Assembly (NCBI GenBank): GCA_947464665.1
Contig: CANHXV010000050.1
Coordinates: forward strand, 1 to 11,817
Origin: Comamonadaceae bacterium
Lineage (GTDB): Bacteria > Pseudomonadota > Gammaproteobacteria > Burkholderiales > Burkholderiaceae_C
DNA length: 11,817 nucleotides
Direction: 5' to 3'
Shown: one piece after another, positions 1 through 6,280 of the stretch
Layout of the letters: every line of letters starts with the position of its first letter
Numbering within the stretch: the stretch's first letter is position 1
Translations under genes and position numbers: made by a program
The notes under the pieces: model-generated
The model's database searches: none
What the model was told of the DNA's origin: nothing
The model's input: only the letters and a program-made list of their open reading frames with translations

Positions 1-1083
1 GTGCCTGAAGCAGAGGTCAAAGCTTATGGGCTGACCTCTCTCACCAACCTCATTGTGCGCAGACCATTCGGGGCAGGCGGCAAAACCATTGCCTTGAATG
101 CGCATGGCGATGTGGTGCCGCCCGGAGAAGGCTGGACGCATCCGCCCTACGGCGCTGAAATTCAAAATGGCCAGATGTTTGGCCGCGCTACAGCAGTCAG
201 TAAATGTGATTTTTCCACCTTCACATTTGCACTGCGTGCCGTCGAGGCATTGCAAGCCAAAAACAATTTGCCCCTCAAAGGCAATGTTGAATTGCATTTC
301 ACCTATGACGAAGAATTTGGCGGCGAAAAAGGACCTGGTTGGTTACTCGACAAAGGCTATACGCGCCCCGACCTCATGATTGCAGCAGGCTTTAGCTACC
401 AAGTGGTCACAGCCCACAATGGTTGCCTGCAAATGGAAGTGACAGTTCACGGCAAGATGGCCCATGCGGCCATTCCCGACACAGGCGTCGATGCGCTTCA
501 AGCAGCCGTTCAGATTTTGAGCAGTCTCTATGCGCAAAACAAACTCTACAAACAAATCAGCTCGCAAGTAGAAGGCATCAATCACCCCTATTTGAATGTG
601 GGCCGCATAGAAGGTGGCACCAATACCAATGTGGTGCCTGGCACGGTCAGCTTTAAACTAGACCGCCGCATGATTCCGGAAGAAATTCCAGAGCAGGTAG
701 AAGCCAATATTCGCAAGGTCATTGCAGAAGCGGTCAACGCCTTTAACCAAGGCCGCTCGTCTGATGCCTTGGTCAGCGTTGAAATCAAACGCATTCTGAT
801 GGCCCACGCCATGAAGCCCCTGGCAGGGAATGCGCCTTTGGTGCAAGCCATTCAGAAACATGGCGGCGAAATTTTTGGCGAGCCCATTCCCGCCATGGGC
901 ACCCCTCTTTACACTGACGTTCGCTTGTATGTTGAAAAGGGCATTCCTGGCGTGATTTATGGTGCGGGCCCACGCACGGTTTTAGAATCCCATGCCAAAC
1001 GAGCAGATGAACGGCTGAATTTAGAAGATTTGCGAAAAGCGACCCAAGTTATTTCTCGCACTCTTTTGGACCTTCTGAACTAA
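1..1083 (+). CDS. M20-family metallo-amidohydrolase/peptidase (5' end outside window)
   Basis: Zinc-dependent hydrolase of the ArgE/DapE/carboxypeptidase G2 superfamily, probably cytoplasmic, cleaving an amide bond such as an N-acyl, N-formyl or peptide bond. Numbering the visible residues from 1, the metal-binding NAHGDVVP motif is at 33-40 (H35, D37), an aspartate follows in SKCDF (D70), the catalytic/metal pair is E104-E105 in YDEEFGGE, the lid-domain histidine is in GKMAHAAIP (H155), and the C-terminal histidine ligand is in LESHAK (H331). Family members usually have about 400-430 residues; only 360 are visible and the conserved core starts very near the edge, so the N-terminus is probably cut off and the GTG at base 1 need not be the true start. 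Where many relatives have the metal-ligand GEPT, this protein reads AGFS. The importer genes downstream suggest that it processes an imported compound. Family is secure; substrate is unknown. Confidence 0.85.
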   Translation: MPEAEVKAYGLTSLTNLIVRRPFGAGGKTIALNAHGDVVPPGEGWTHPPYGAEIQNGQMFGRATAVSKCDFSTFTFALRAVEALQAKNNLPLKGNVELHFTYDEEFGGEKGPGWLLDKGYTRPDLMIAAGFSYQVVTAHNGCLQMEVTVHGKMAHAAIPDTGVDALQAAVQILSSLYAQNKLYKQISSQVEGINHPYLNVGRIEGGTNTNVVPGTVSFKLDRRMIPEEIPEQVEANIRKVIAEAVNAFNQGRSSDALVSVEIKRILMAHAMKPLAGNAPLVQAIQKHGGEIFGEPIPAMGTPLYTDVRLYVEKGIPGVIYGAGPRTVLESHAKRADERLNLEDLRKATQVISRTLLDLLN

Positions 1084-1245
1084 TTCCGAGCCATTTTGGG
1101 GCGCACAAGGGTTTTACCGAAGCCCAAAGAGGCATAAAGTGTATACACTTTATGCAACAATGCGCCTTTCAAAGCACTTCATAATGGCATCGATATTGCT
1201 TAGATATTTAACGAAATTAAACTCATTTTTTTAATCGGAGTCCTT
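1084..1245 (+). promoter_or_regulatory. Upstream regulatory region of the ABC importer operon
   Basis: This gap holds the 24-bp palindrome annotated separately, an A+T-rich stretch at about 1180-1235, and a Shine-Dalgarno GGAG at 1237-1240, five bases before the ATG of the binding-protein gene. A weak sigma70-like pair can be drawn (TTCATA 1178-1183, TAGATA 1201-1206, 17-base spacer), but the match is poor. There is no clear terminator behind the hydrolase gene: the imperfect GC-rich pairing around 1096-1127 has no T-run after it. I looked for thi-box sequences of a TPP riboswitch (CTGAGA and partners) and saw none. Confidence 0.45.
1132..1155. promoter_or_regulatory. Perfect 24-bp palindrome, probable repressor operator
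   Basis: The half-site GCATAAAGTGTA is followed at once by its exact reverse complement, giving 12+12 bases with no mismatch and no spacer. The core GTATAC inside AAAGT...ACTTT resembles sites of dimeric GntR/FadR-type repressors, which commonly bind short palindromes centred on TGTATACA-like cores. It lies about 90 bases before the start codon of the binding-protein gene, so substrate-dependent control of the importer is plausible. No T-run follows, so it is not an intrinsic terminator. The regulator gene is not in the window. Palindrome certain, role inferred. Confidence 0.7.
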
Positions 1246-2280
1246 ATGAAAAAACGTTTCCTACTGAAGACCACGGCCGCATTGTTAGCGACTTGCGCTT
1301 TTAGCTTGGCACAAGCTCAAAATACACCCATTAAATTTCAACTCGACTGGCGCTTTGAAGGCCCTTCGGCCTTGTTCCTCACGCCAGTTGCAAAGGGCTA
1401 TTTCAAAGATGCCAAGCTCGACGTCACGGTTGATGCAGGCAACGGTTCTGGCGCCGCAGTGACCCGCGTTGCCTCTGGCAGTTACGACATTGGTTTTGCC
1501 GACTTGGCAGCCCTGATGGAATTCCACGCCAACAACCCCGATGTACCCAACAAACCTGTGGCCATCATGATGGTCTACAACAACACGCCAGCATCTGTCA
1601 TGGCGCTCAAAAAATCTGGCATCAAAACGCCATCAGATTTGGCTGGCAAGAAAATGGGCGCACCCGTTTTTGACGCAGGTCGCCGTGCTTTCCCCATCTT
1701 CCAAAAAGCCAACAACATTGGCAATGTGACTTGGACGGCCATGGACCCTCCACTGCGTGAAACCATGCTGGTTCGCGGCGATGTTGACGCCATCACTGGC
1801 TTCACATTCACCTCATTGCTCAACATCGAAGCCCGCGGCGTCAAAGCCGATGACGTGGTCGTCATGCAATACCCAGAGTTTGGCGTCAAGCTCTATGGCA
1901 ACGCCATCATCGCATCACCCAAAATCATCAAAGAAAATCCAGCTGCTGTCAAAGCTTTCTTGGCCGCCTTCACCAAAGGCGCCAAGGATGTCATTAACAA
2001 CCCAACTGCTGTCATTGCCGATGTCAAAGCGCGCGACGGCATCATCAACGTAGAACTCGAAACACGTCGCTTGCAGTTGGCCATCGACACCGTCATCAAC
2101 AGCCCCTCAGCTCGTGAAGAAGGTTTTGGCCAAATCAGAGGCCCTCGCCTGTCCCTCATGGCCTCACAAGTGTCCGATGCATTCAACACCAAAACACGTG
2201 TGAAGGCCGATGACATTTGGAACGGTTCTTTCTTGCCAAGCGCCAAAGAACTCGACATCTTGCCAAAACCTAAAAAGTAA
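1246..2280 (+). CDS. ABC transporter substrate-binding protein, NMT1/THI5/SsuA-like
   Basis: Periplasmic binding protein of 344 residues that captures a small solute for the importer encoded just downstream. A Sec signal peptide is clear: MKKR basic head, hydrophobic stretch, and AQA cleavage near residue 24. The mature part opens with the family pattern FQLDWRFEGPSALFLTPVAKGYF (residues 31-53), typical of NMT1/THI5-like, taurine, nitrate and alkylsulfonate binding proteins, where a WxxxxxHxxxxxAxxxGYF-like segment shapes the site. A further family-like segment is SGSYDIGFADLAALMEF (77-93), the hinge-side recognition of the second lobe. The ATG is preceded by GGAG five bases upstream. Gene order binding protein-ATPase-permease, with gaps of 23 and 12 bases, indicates one operon. 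Substrate undetermined: hydroxymethylpyrimidine-type thiamine precursors, sulfonates and N-carbamoyl compounds are all possible; the M20 hydrolase upstream favours an amide. Confidence 0.88.
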   Translation: MKKRFLLKTTAALLATCAFSLAQAQNTPIKFQLDWRFEGPSALFLTPVAKGYFKDAKLDVTVDAGNGSGAAVTRVASGSYDIGFADLAALMEFHANNPDVPNKPVAIMMVYNNTPASVMALKKSGIKTPSDLAGKKMGAPVFDAGRRAFPIFQKANNIGNVTWTAMDPPLRETMLVRGDVDAITGFTFTSLLNIEARGVKADDVVVMQYPEFGVKLYGNAIIASPKIIKENPAAVKAFLAAFTKGAKDVINNPTAVIADVKARDGIINVELETRRLQLAIDTVINSPSAREEGFGQIRGPRLSLMASQVSDAFNTKTRVKADDIWNGSFLPSAKELDILPKPKK

Positions 2281-2303
2281 TTGATTGAACGAGGCGACCT
2301 GTT

Positions 2304-3122
2304 TTGACCACTGCAAATTTCGTTGATTTTCAAAATGTTTGGTTGGCCTACAACGACGAGTTGTTAGCGCAAAACCACTATGCAGTTGAAGACATCAACT
2401 TGCAAGTCAAGCAGGGCGAATTCATTGCCATTGTCGGCCCCTCGGGCTGCGGCAAGTCCACCTTCATGAAACTGACCACTGGGCTAAAGCGCCCTAGCAA
2501 AGGTCAGATTTTTGTCGATGGTCAACCCGTCACAGGTCCCTTGAAGATCAGCGGCATGGCATTCCAAGCGCCCTCCTTGTTGCCATGGCGTACCACGCTA
2601 GACAACGTCTTGCTACCGCTTGAAATTGTCGAGCCCTTTCGCTCCCAATTCAAACAACGCAAAGCAGAATTTGCTGAGCGCGCCAGCAAGCTCTTAAGAA
2701 CTGTGGGCTTGGGTGGCTATGAAGACAAATTTCCGTGGCAACTCTCAGGCGGCATGCAACAGCGCGCCAGCATTTGCCGCGCACTCATTCACGAACCCAA
2801 AATGTTGTTGCTCGACGAGCCCTTTGGCGCACTTGATGCCTTCACTCGAGAAGAGTTGTGGTGCATCTTGCGCGACCTCTGGACTGAGCAAAAGTTCAAT
2901 GTCATTTTGGTCACGCACGATTTGCGTGAGTCTGTTTTCTTGGCCGACACGGTGTATGTCATGAGCAAAAGCCCGGGTCGCTTTGTGGTGAAAAAAGAAA
3001 TTGACTTGCCACGTCCTCGCGATTTGGAAGTGACCTACACACCCGAGTTCACCCACATCGTTCACGAATTGCGTGGCCACATTGGTGCCATTCGACAAGC
3101 TGGCGCTGTCATCAATCAATAA
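2304..3122 (+). CDS. ABC transporter ATP-binding protein (SsuB/TauB/ThiZ-like)
   Basis: Cytoplasmic ATPase (272 residues) that drives the importer whose binding protein and permease flank it. All ATPase motifs are present in order: Walker A GPSGCGKST (45-53), Q-loop glutamine in AFQAP (Q88), signature LSGGMQQR (147-154), Walker B MLLLDEP with the catalytic glutamate E172, D-loop GALD and switch histidine in VTHD (H205). The C-terminal part after about 225 resembles other nitrate/sulfonate-type ATPases and has no added regulatory domain. The start used is TTG at 2304, with GAGG at 2291-2294 nine bases before it; no suitable ATG gives a full N-terminal beta-strand. Family certain; substrate depends on the partner proteins. 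Confidence 0.92.
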   Translation: MTTANFVDFQNVWLAYNDELLAQNHYAVEDINLQVKQGEFIAIVGPSGCGKSTFMKLTTGLKRPSKGQIFVDGQPVTGPLKISGMAFQAPSLLPWRTTLDNVLLPLEIVEPFRSQFKQRKAEFAERASKLLRTVGLGGYEDKFPWQLSGGMQQRASICRALIHEPKMLLLDEPFGALDAFTREELWCILRDLWTEQKFNVILVTHDLRESVFLADTVYVMSKSPGRFVVKKEIDLPRPRDLEVTYTPEFTHIVHELRGHIGAIRQAGAVINQ

Positions 3123-3134
3123 GCAGGTGACCTT

Positions 3135-3902
3135 GTGAATAAAAAAACCATCGAAGCAAGCGCGCCCTGGATTTTGTTGGTGCTTACGCTTGTCATTTGG
3201 CAAGCCATCTGCAGCATTTTCAAAGTTTCAGAATTCATTTTTCCAAGCCCCTACCGCATTGCACAACAAACCGTTGAATTCAGCGGTGTCATTGCGGCGC
3301 ATGCATGGCGCACTTACTGGGTCACCATGGCCGGATTTGGCATTGCCATCGTGGTGGGTGTGTTGTTGGGTTTCATCATTGGCAGTTCCCGCCTAGCTTA
3401 TGCCGCGGTCTACCCCCTCATGACCGCTTTCAATGCGCTTCCAAAGGCGGCCTTTGTACCTATCCTGGTGGTTTGGTTTGGCATTGGCATTGGCCCGGCC
3501 ATTCTCACGGCCTTCCTGATCAGTTTCTTTCCCATCATGGTGAACATTGCCACGGGCTTGGCGACGCTGGAGCCCGAACTGGAAGACGTTCTGCGTGTGC
3601 TGGGTGCCAAGCGTTGGGACGTACTTGTCAAAGTGGGTCTGCCCCGCTCCATGCCCTATTTCTTCGGCTCCCTCAAGGTTGCGATTACTTTGGCCTTTGT
3701 GGGCACCACCGTGTCTGAGATGACGGCAGCCAATGAAGGCATTGGCTATTTGCTCATCTCAGCGGGGTCTGCCATGCAAATGGGTCTGGCTTTCTCTGGC
3801 TTGGTGGTGGTTGGCGCCATGGCCATGGTGATGTACGAGCTTTTTAGCTACATCGAGAAGCACACCACGGCTTGGGCGCATCGCAGCACCAACAACGAAT
3901 AA
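3135..3902 (+). CDS. ABC transporter permease (SsuC/TauC/ThiX-like)
   Basis: Inner-membrane permease of 255 residues of the BPD_transp_1 family, with about six transmembrane helices (roughly 11-28, 62-84, 88-111, 120-140, 176-195 and 215-238). The cytoplasmic coupling loop that docks on the ATPase is recognisable at about 146-172, with the EAA-like core EDVLRVLGAKRWDVLVKVGLP. It would form a homodimer working with the ATPase encoded just before it. The start is GTG at 3135, preceded by AGGTGA at 3125-3130, only 12 bases after the ATPase stop, so translational linkage is likely. It is the last gene of the importer operon; behind it the spacing and structure of the DNA change. Confidence 0.9.
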   Translation: MNKKTIEASAPWILLVLTLVIWQAICSIFKVSEFIFPSPYRIAQQTVEFSGVIAAHAWRTYWVTMAGFGIAIVVGVLLGFIIGSSRLAYAAVYPLMTAFNALPKAAFVPILVVWFGIGIGPAILTAFLISFFPIMVNIATGLATLEPELEDVLRVLGAKRWDVLVKVGLPRSMPYFFGSLKVAITLAFVGTTVSEMTAANEGIGYLLISAGSAMQMGLAFSGLVVVGAMAMVMYELFSYIEKHTTAWAHRSTNNE

Positions 3903-3931
3903 GCTCTCATTCAAAGAGTTTTTCAGATAAA

Positions 3932-3958
3932 GGCTCTAAAGGCTTGACCTTTTGAGCC
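3932..3958 (+). repeat. Hairpin after the importer operon (no T-run)
   Basis: GGCTCTAAAGG (3932-3942) and CCTTTTGAGCC (3948-3958) pair over 11 positions with one T-T mismatch, around the loop CTTGA. It begins 30 bases after the permease stop and could slow or stop transcription, or protect the 3' end of the importer mRNA. There is no following run of T, so a classical intrinsic terminator is not supported. Two more inverted repeats follow directly. Confidence 0.5.
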
Positions 3959-3962
3959 GAAT

Positions 3963-4004
3963 CCATACCATGCACCTTTGTATGGAATTGACCATCGTCA
4001 ATTC
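3963..4004 (+). repeat. Two successive inverted repeats in the leader of the small membrane-protein gene
   Basis: CCATAC (3963-3968) pairs with GTATGG (3980-3985) around 11 bases. GAATTG (3985-3990) pairs with CAATTC (3999-4004) around 8 bases. The two share base 3985, so they could not both form completely. With the hairpin just upstream this makes a structured stretch ending about 17 bases before the ribosome binding site of the next gene. Six-base arms are short and may be chance; no known riboswitch was recognised. Confidence 0.3.
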
Positions 4005-4034
4005 GTGTGTGCAGCAATGCGGGGAATATCATCC

Positions 4035-4628
4035 ATGACAGATCTAGTCCATCCATCAAAAGACGGAGCCTCTCAAGAGAATGCGCCCCCCCAACCTACT
4101 CCAGCCAATTCAGGAAAGCCGAATTTAGGAGATACCCTTTTCCTCATTTTTCTAGGCTGCATGCTTGTGCTGGTGGCCTGGGTAGGTGTGCTGGCTTATC
4201 GCGATGGCATGAAAAATGAAATCACCAAACACAATGGGGAGGCCTGGGTGAAGTGGCTGAAAGAAAGCAGTGAACCCAGAATGCAGGAGAACTTCGCCAT
4301 TGAAAGTTGCTCTGCCAGTGCAGATGAAAGGCGGCGTTGGGGTGATTGCTTTGAGGCTATTTTACAAAACGTGAAAGAACTTCAAAACCAGTCGAATGCC
4401 TTCACTGGCCAGCCCCTTGAATTTATTTCAAAATGCGACCCCAAAGACAGATCGACCGTAGGCTCAATCGTTTTAGAAAAAATCGTGCCAACGCCACCCG
4501 GGTCAGCCATTCCTGCCATCACATCTCAGTTGGTTAGCCTAGACGCCATTGACACCAAAATATCACTCAAATTAACGGTGTGCGACAAAGGTGGTTACCC
4601 CATCAAAGTCGACGAACTTGAATTCTAA
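4035..4628 (+). CDS. Single-pass membrane protein of unknown function, linked to the channel gene
   Basis: I do not recognise this protein (197 residues). Residues 1-30 are polar and rich in proline, serine and asparagine and probably cytoplasmic. One strongly hydrophobic segment runs from about 34 to 55 (FLIFLGCMLVLVAWVGVLAY) and is followed by RDGMK. The remaining roughly 140 residues are soluble, probably periplasmic, with four cysteines (C92, C105, C134, C183) that could form two disulfides; a fifth, C42, is in the membrane segment. Start chosen at ATG 4035 because GGGGAA at 4021-4026 is 8 bases before it; an in-frame ATG at 3978 would add 19 residues unlike the rest, reading through the inverted repeats. 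The stop lies 12 bases before the channel start, so the two are probably cotranscribed. An accessory subunit of the channel is one idea, unproven. Confidence 0.7.
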   Translation: MTDLVHPSKDGASQENAPPQPTPANSGKPNLGDTLFLIFLGCMLVLVAWVGVLAYRDGMKNEITKHNGEAWVKWLKESSEPRMQENFAIESCSASADERRRWGDCFEAILQNVKELQNQSNAFTGQPLEFISKCDPKDRSTVGSIVLEKIVPTPPGSAIPAITSQLVSLDAIDTKISLKLTVCDKGGYPIKVDELEF

Positions 4629-4640
4629 AAAGAGGCCGAC

Positions 4641-6269
4641 ATGTCTGATCACACCTTAGAAGAACAACTGCTTCACCATGAAGAGGTCAATATTTCAAGT
4701 GACTTGCCATTCAGAAAGTGGCTTTATTCGTGGCTTCTCGACCCCCACATAGAAGGCAATTATCAAAAATCCTTTGACAAATGGATTGTGATTTTGATTG
4801 TTGGCAATTTATTTGCACTGGTGTTCGAGCAAATTCCTGCAATTTTCACTGCTTACGAAAATTGGTTTCATTTCTTTGACATTTTCTCTGTGGCGGTCTT
4901 CACGCTTGAATACCTTGTTCGTTTTTACCTGGCTCCTGAAGATGAAGAGTTCAAAAAACGAAAGTATGCGCGCGGCAGTTATGTCGTCAGCCCATTCGCC
5001 TTGATTGATTTGATCGCCATTCTGCCCTTCTTCTTGCAAGCCTTTATTTCAGTCGATCTGCGCTACCTTCGCTCGCTCAGGTTGCTGCGTATTCTAAAAC
5101 TCTTCAGAATATTGATTCCCGCTTACAAAGAGTTTGCTATCGCCAACCAAGGAAGAACCTTCAGGCAAAAAGTTCACGCAGTGGTCTTCCCAAGTGCCTA
5201 CGGTGGCAGTTTGCACACCATCTTCGACACCTTCATTGTGATTTGGGTGATCGTGTCGGTGCTGGCTGTGATCTTGGAGTCAGTGCATGGCGTTCATTAT
5301 TTGTTGAATCTGGAATTCATCGTTCTCGATGCCATCGCCGTGGGTATTTTCACGCTTGAATATTGCCTCCGGATGTATTGTTGTGTGGAAGAGCCTGGCT
5401 ACAAACGCGCTGTCACTGGGCGCTTGAAAATGGCCAAATCAACCTCGTCCATCATTGATATTTTGGCGATTGCACCATTTTTCTTAGAGGTTTTCCTGCA
5501 TCACCTGATTGATCTTCGTTTCATGCGAGTCTTCAGGCTTCTTCGACTGCTCAAATTGAGTCGCTATACCGGCGCCACGCAATCGCTGTCCAAAGTAATT
5601 GTGCGTGAATGGCCGGTCATGGCGGCATCCGCTTTCATCATGCTCTTGCTGGTCGTGATGACCGCCAGTTTAGGCTATTTGTTTGAGCACGAAGCTCAGC
5701 CCGATAAATTTGAAAATATCCCACAAGCCATTTATTGGGCGGTTATCACGCTGGCATCTGTCGGCTATGGCGATATCTCACCCGTCACGCCTGCAGGAAG
5801 GGCCATGACCATTGTGTTGGCGCTCATAGGCATTGGTATTTTTGCCATTCCTGCTGCGCTTTTGTCTTCTGCCTTCAGTGATCAACTAAAAAGAGATCGA
5901 GAGTCTTTGGTCAATACAATTTATGAAATGCTCGCAGACGGCCACTTAGATCAAAAGGAAATCGATTACATCCGAATTGAATCTAAACGCCTGCATTTAA
6001 CGGATGAAGAAATCAGATTACTCATCGATAAAGCCAACAGAGAGCGTGAGTTGATGGAGGATGTTTCTGTCTTGCCACTGCATAAAATTGCAGCCAACAC
6101 AGACCACACCATCGAACACTACAAACATTTACTAGGCCAAGTCAGGCAACTTAGCTTGCTAACAGACCAAGAAAAGTTTCAGTCTGCCGTAGACAACTCC
6201 GAAAGATTGACGGAAACAGACAAGAAACTTTGGACCTTGATCGCCCTTCAGCAATCATCTTCCAAATAA
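4641..6269 (+). CDS. Tandem voltage-sensor potassium channel homologue (VSD-VSD-pore)
   Basis: Inner-membrane ion channel (542 residues) of the voltage-gated cation channel superfamily with a duplicated sensor. First sensor: S1 about 47-66, S2 77-97 (F87, E90, R94), S3 116-134 (D123), S4 DLRYLRSLRLLRILKLFR at 139-156, with R141, R144, R147, R150, K153, R156. Second sensor: S1 195-212, S2 226-246 (F237, E240, R244), S3 270-287 (D273), S4 DLRFMRVFRLLRLLKLSR at 291-308, with R293, R296, R299, R302, K305, R308. Pore: S5 about 325-348, pore helix 359-370, filter TLASVGYGD (370-378), which predicts K+ selectivity, S6 386-412 ending GIFAIPAALLSSAF. Soluble tail 413-542 contains ADGHLDQKE (432-440). 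Ten membrane helices are predicted instead of the usual six. AGAGG at 4631-4635 precedes the ATG. Channel family is secure; function of the extra sensor is unknown. Confidence 0.93.
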   Translation: MSDHTLEEQLLHHEEVNISSDLPFRKWLYSWLLDPHIEGNYQKSFDKWIVILIVGNLFALVFEQIPAIFTAYENWFHFFDIFSVAVFTLEYLVRFYLAPEDEEFKKRKYARGSYVVSPFALIDLIAILPFFLQAFISVDLRYLRSLRLLRILKLFRILIPAYKEFAIANQGRTFRQKVHAVVFPSAYGGSLHTIFDTFIVIWVIVSVLAVILESVHGVHYLLNLEFIVLDAIAVGIFTLEYCLRMYCCVEEPGYKRAVTGRLKMAKSTSSIIDILAIAPFFLEVFLHHLIDLRFMRVFRLLRLLKLSRYTGATQSLSKVIVREWPVMAASAFIMLLLVVMTASLGYLFEHEAQPDKFENIPQAIYWAVITLASVGYGDISPVTPAGRAMTIVLALIGIGIFAIPAALLSSAFSDQLKRDRESLVNTIYEMLADGHLDQKEIDYIRIESKRLHLTDEEIRLLIDKANRERELMEDVSVLPLHKIAANTDHTIEHYKHLLGQVRQLSLLTDQEKFQSAVDNSERLTETDKKLWTLIALQQSSSK

Positions 6270-6280
6270 CACCCGTTCCT

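Noticed and set aside
1084..1245. TPP riboswitch before the importer operon
   Set aside because: Suggested by the THI5-like binding protein, but no thi-box motif such as CTGAGA is present in the gap.
1893..2333. Minus-strand open frame of 146 codons opposite the binding-protein gene
   Set aside because: Fully covered by a gene with clear family motifs; no sign of independent coding.
2745..3203. Minus-strand open frame opposite the ATPase and permease genes
   Set aside because: It crosses two well-supported genes and has no recognisable domain; it is a codon-use shadow.
3978..4034. Longer start for the small membrane-protein gene
   Set aside because: The ATG at 3978 has no ribosome binding site and lies inside the inverted repeats; ATG 4035 has GGGGAA at the right distance.
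4086..4092. Seven-base homopolymers (C7 here; G7 at 6532-6538; C7 at 9998-10004) as phase-variation switches
   Set aside because: Each is in frame in an intact gene, seven bases is short for slippage switching, and the three genes are not typical phase-variable targets.
6230..6280. Upstream TTG start for ureD overlapping the channel gene
   Set aside because: The added 17 residues do not fit the UreD N-terminus, and no ribosome binding site precedes the TTG.
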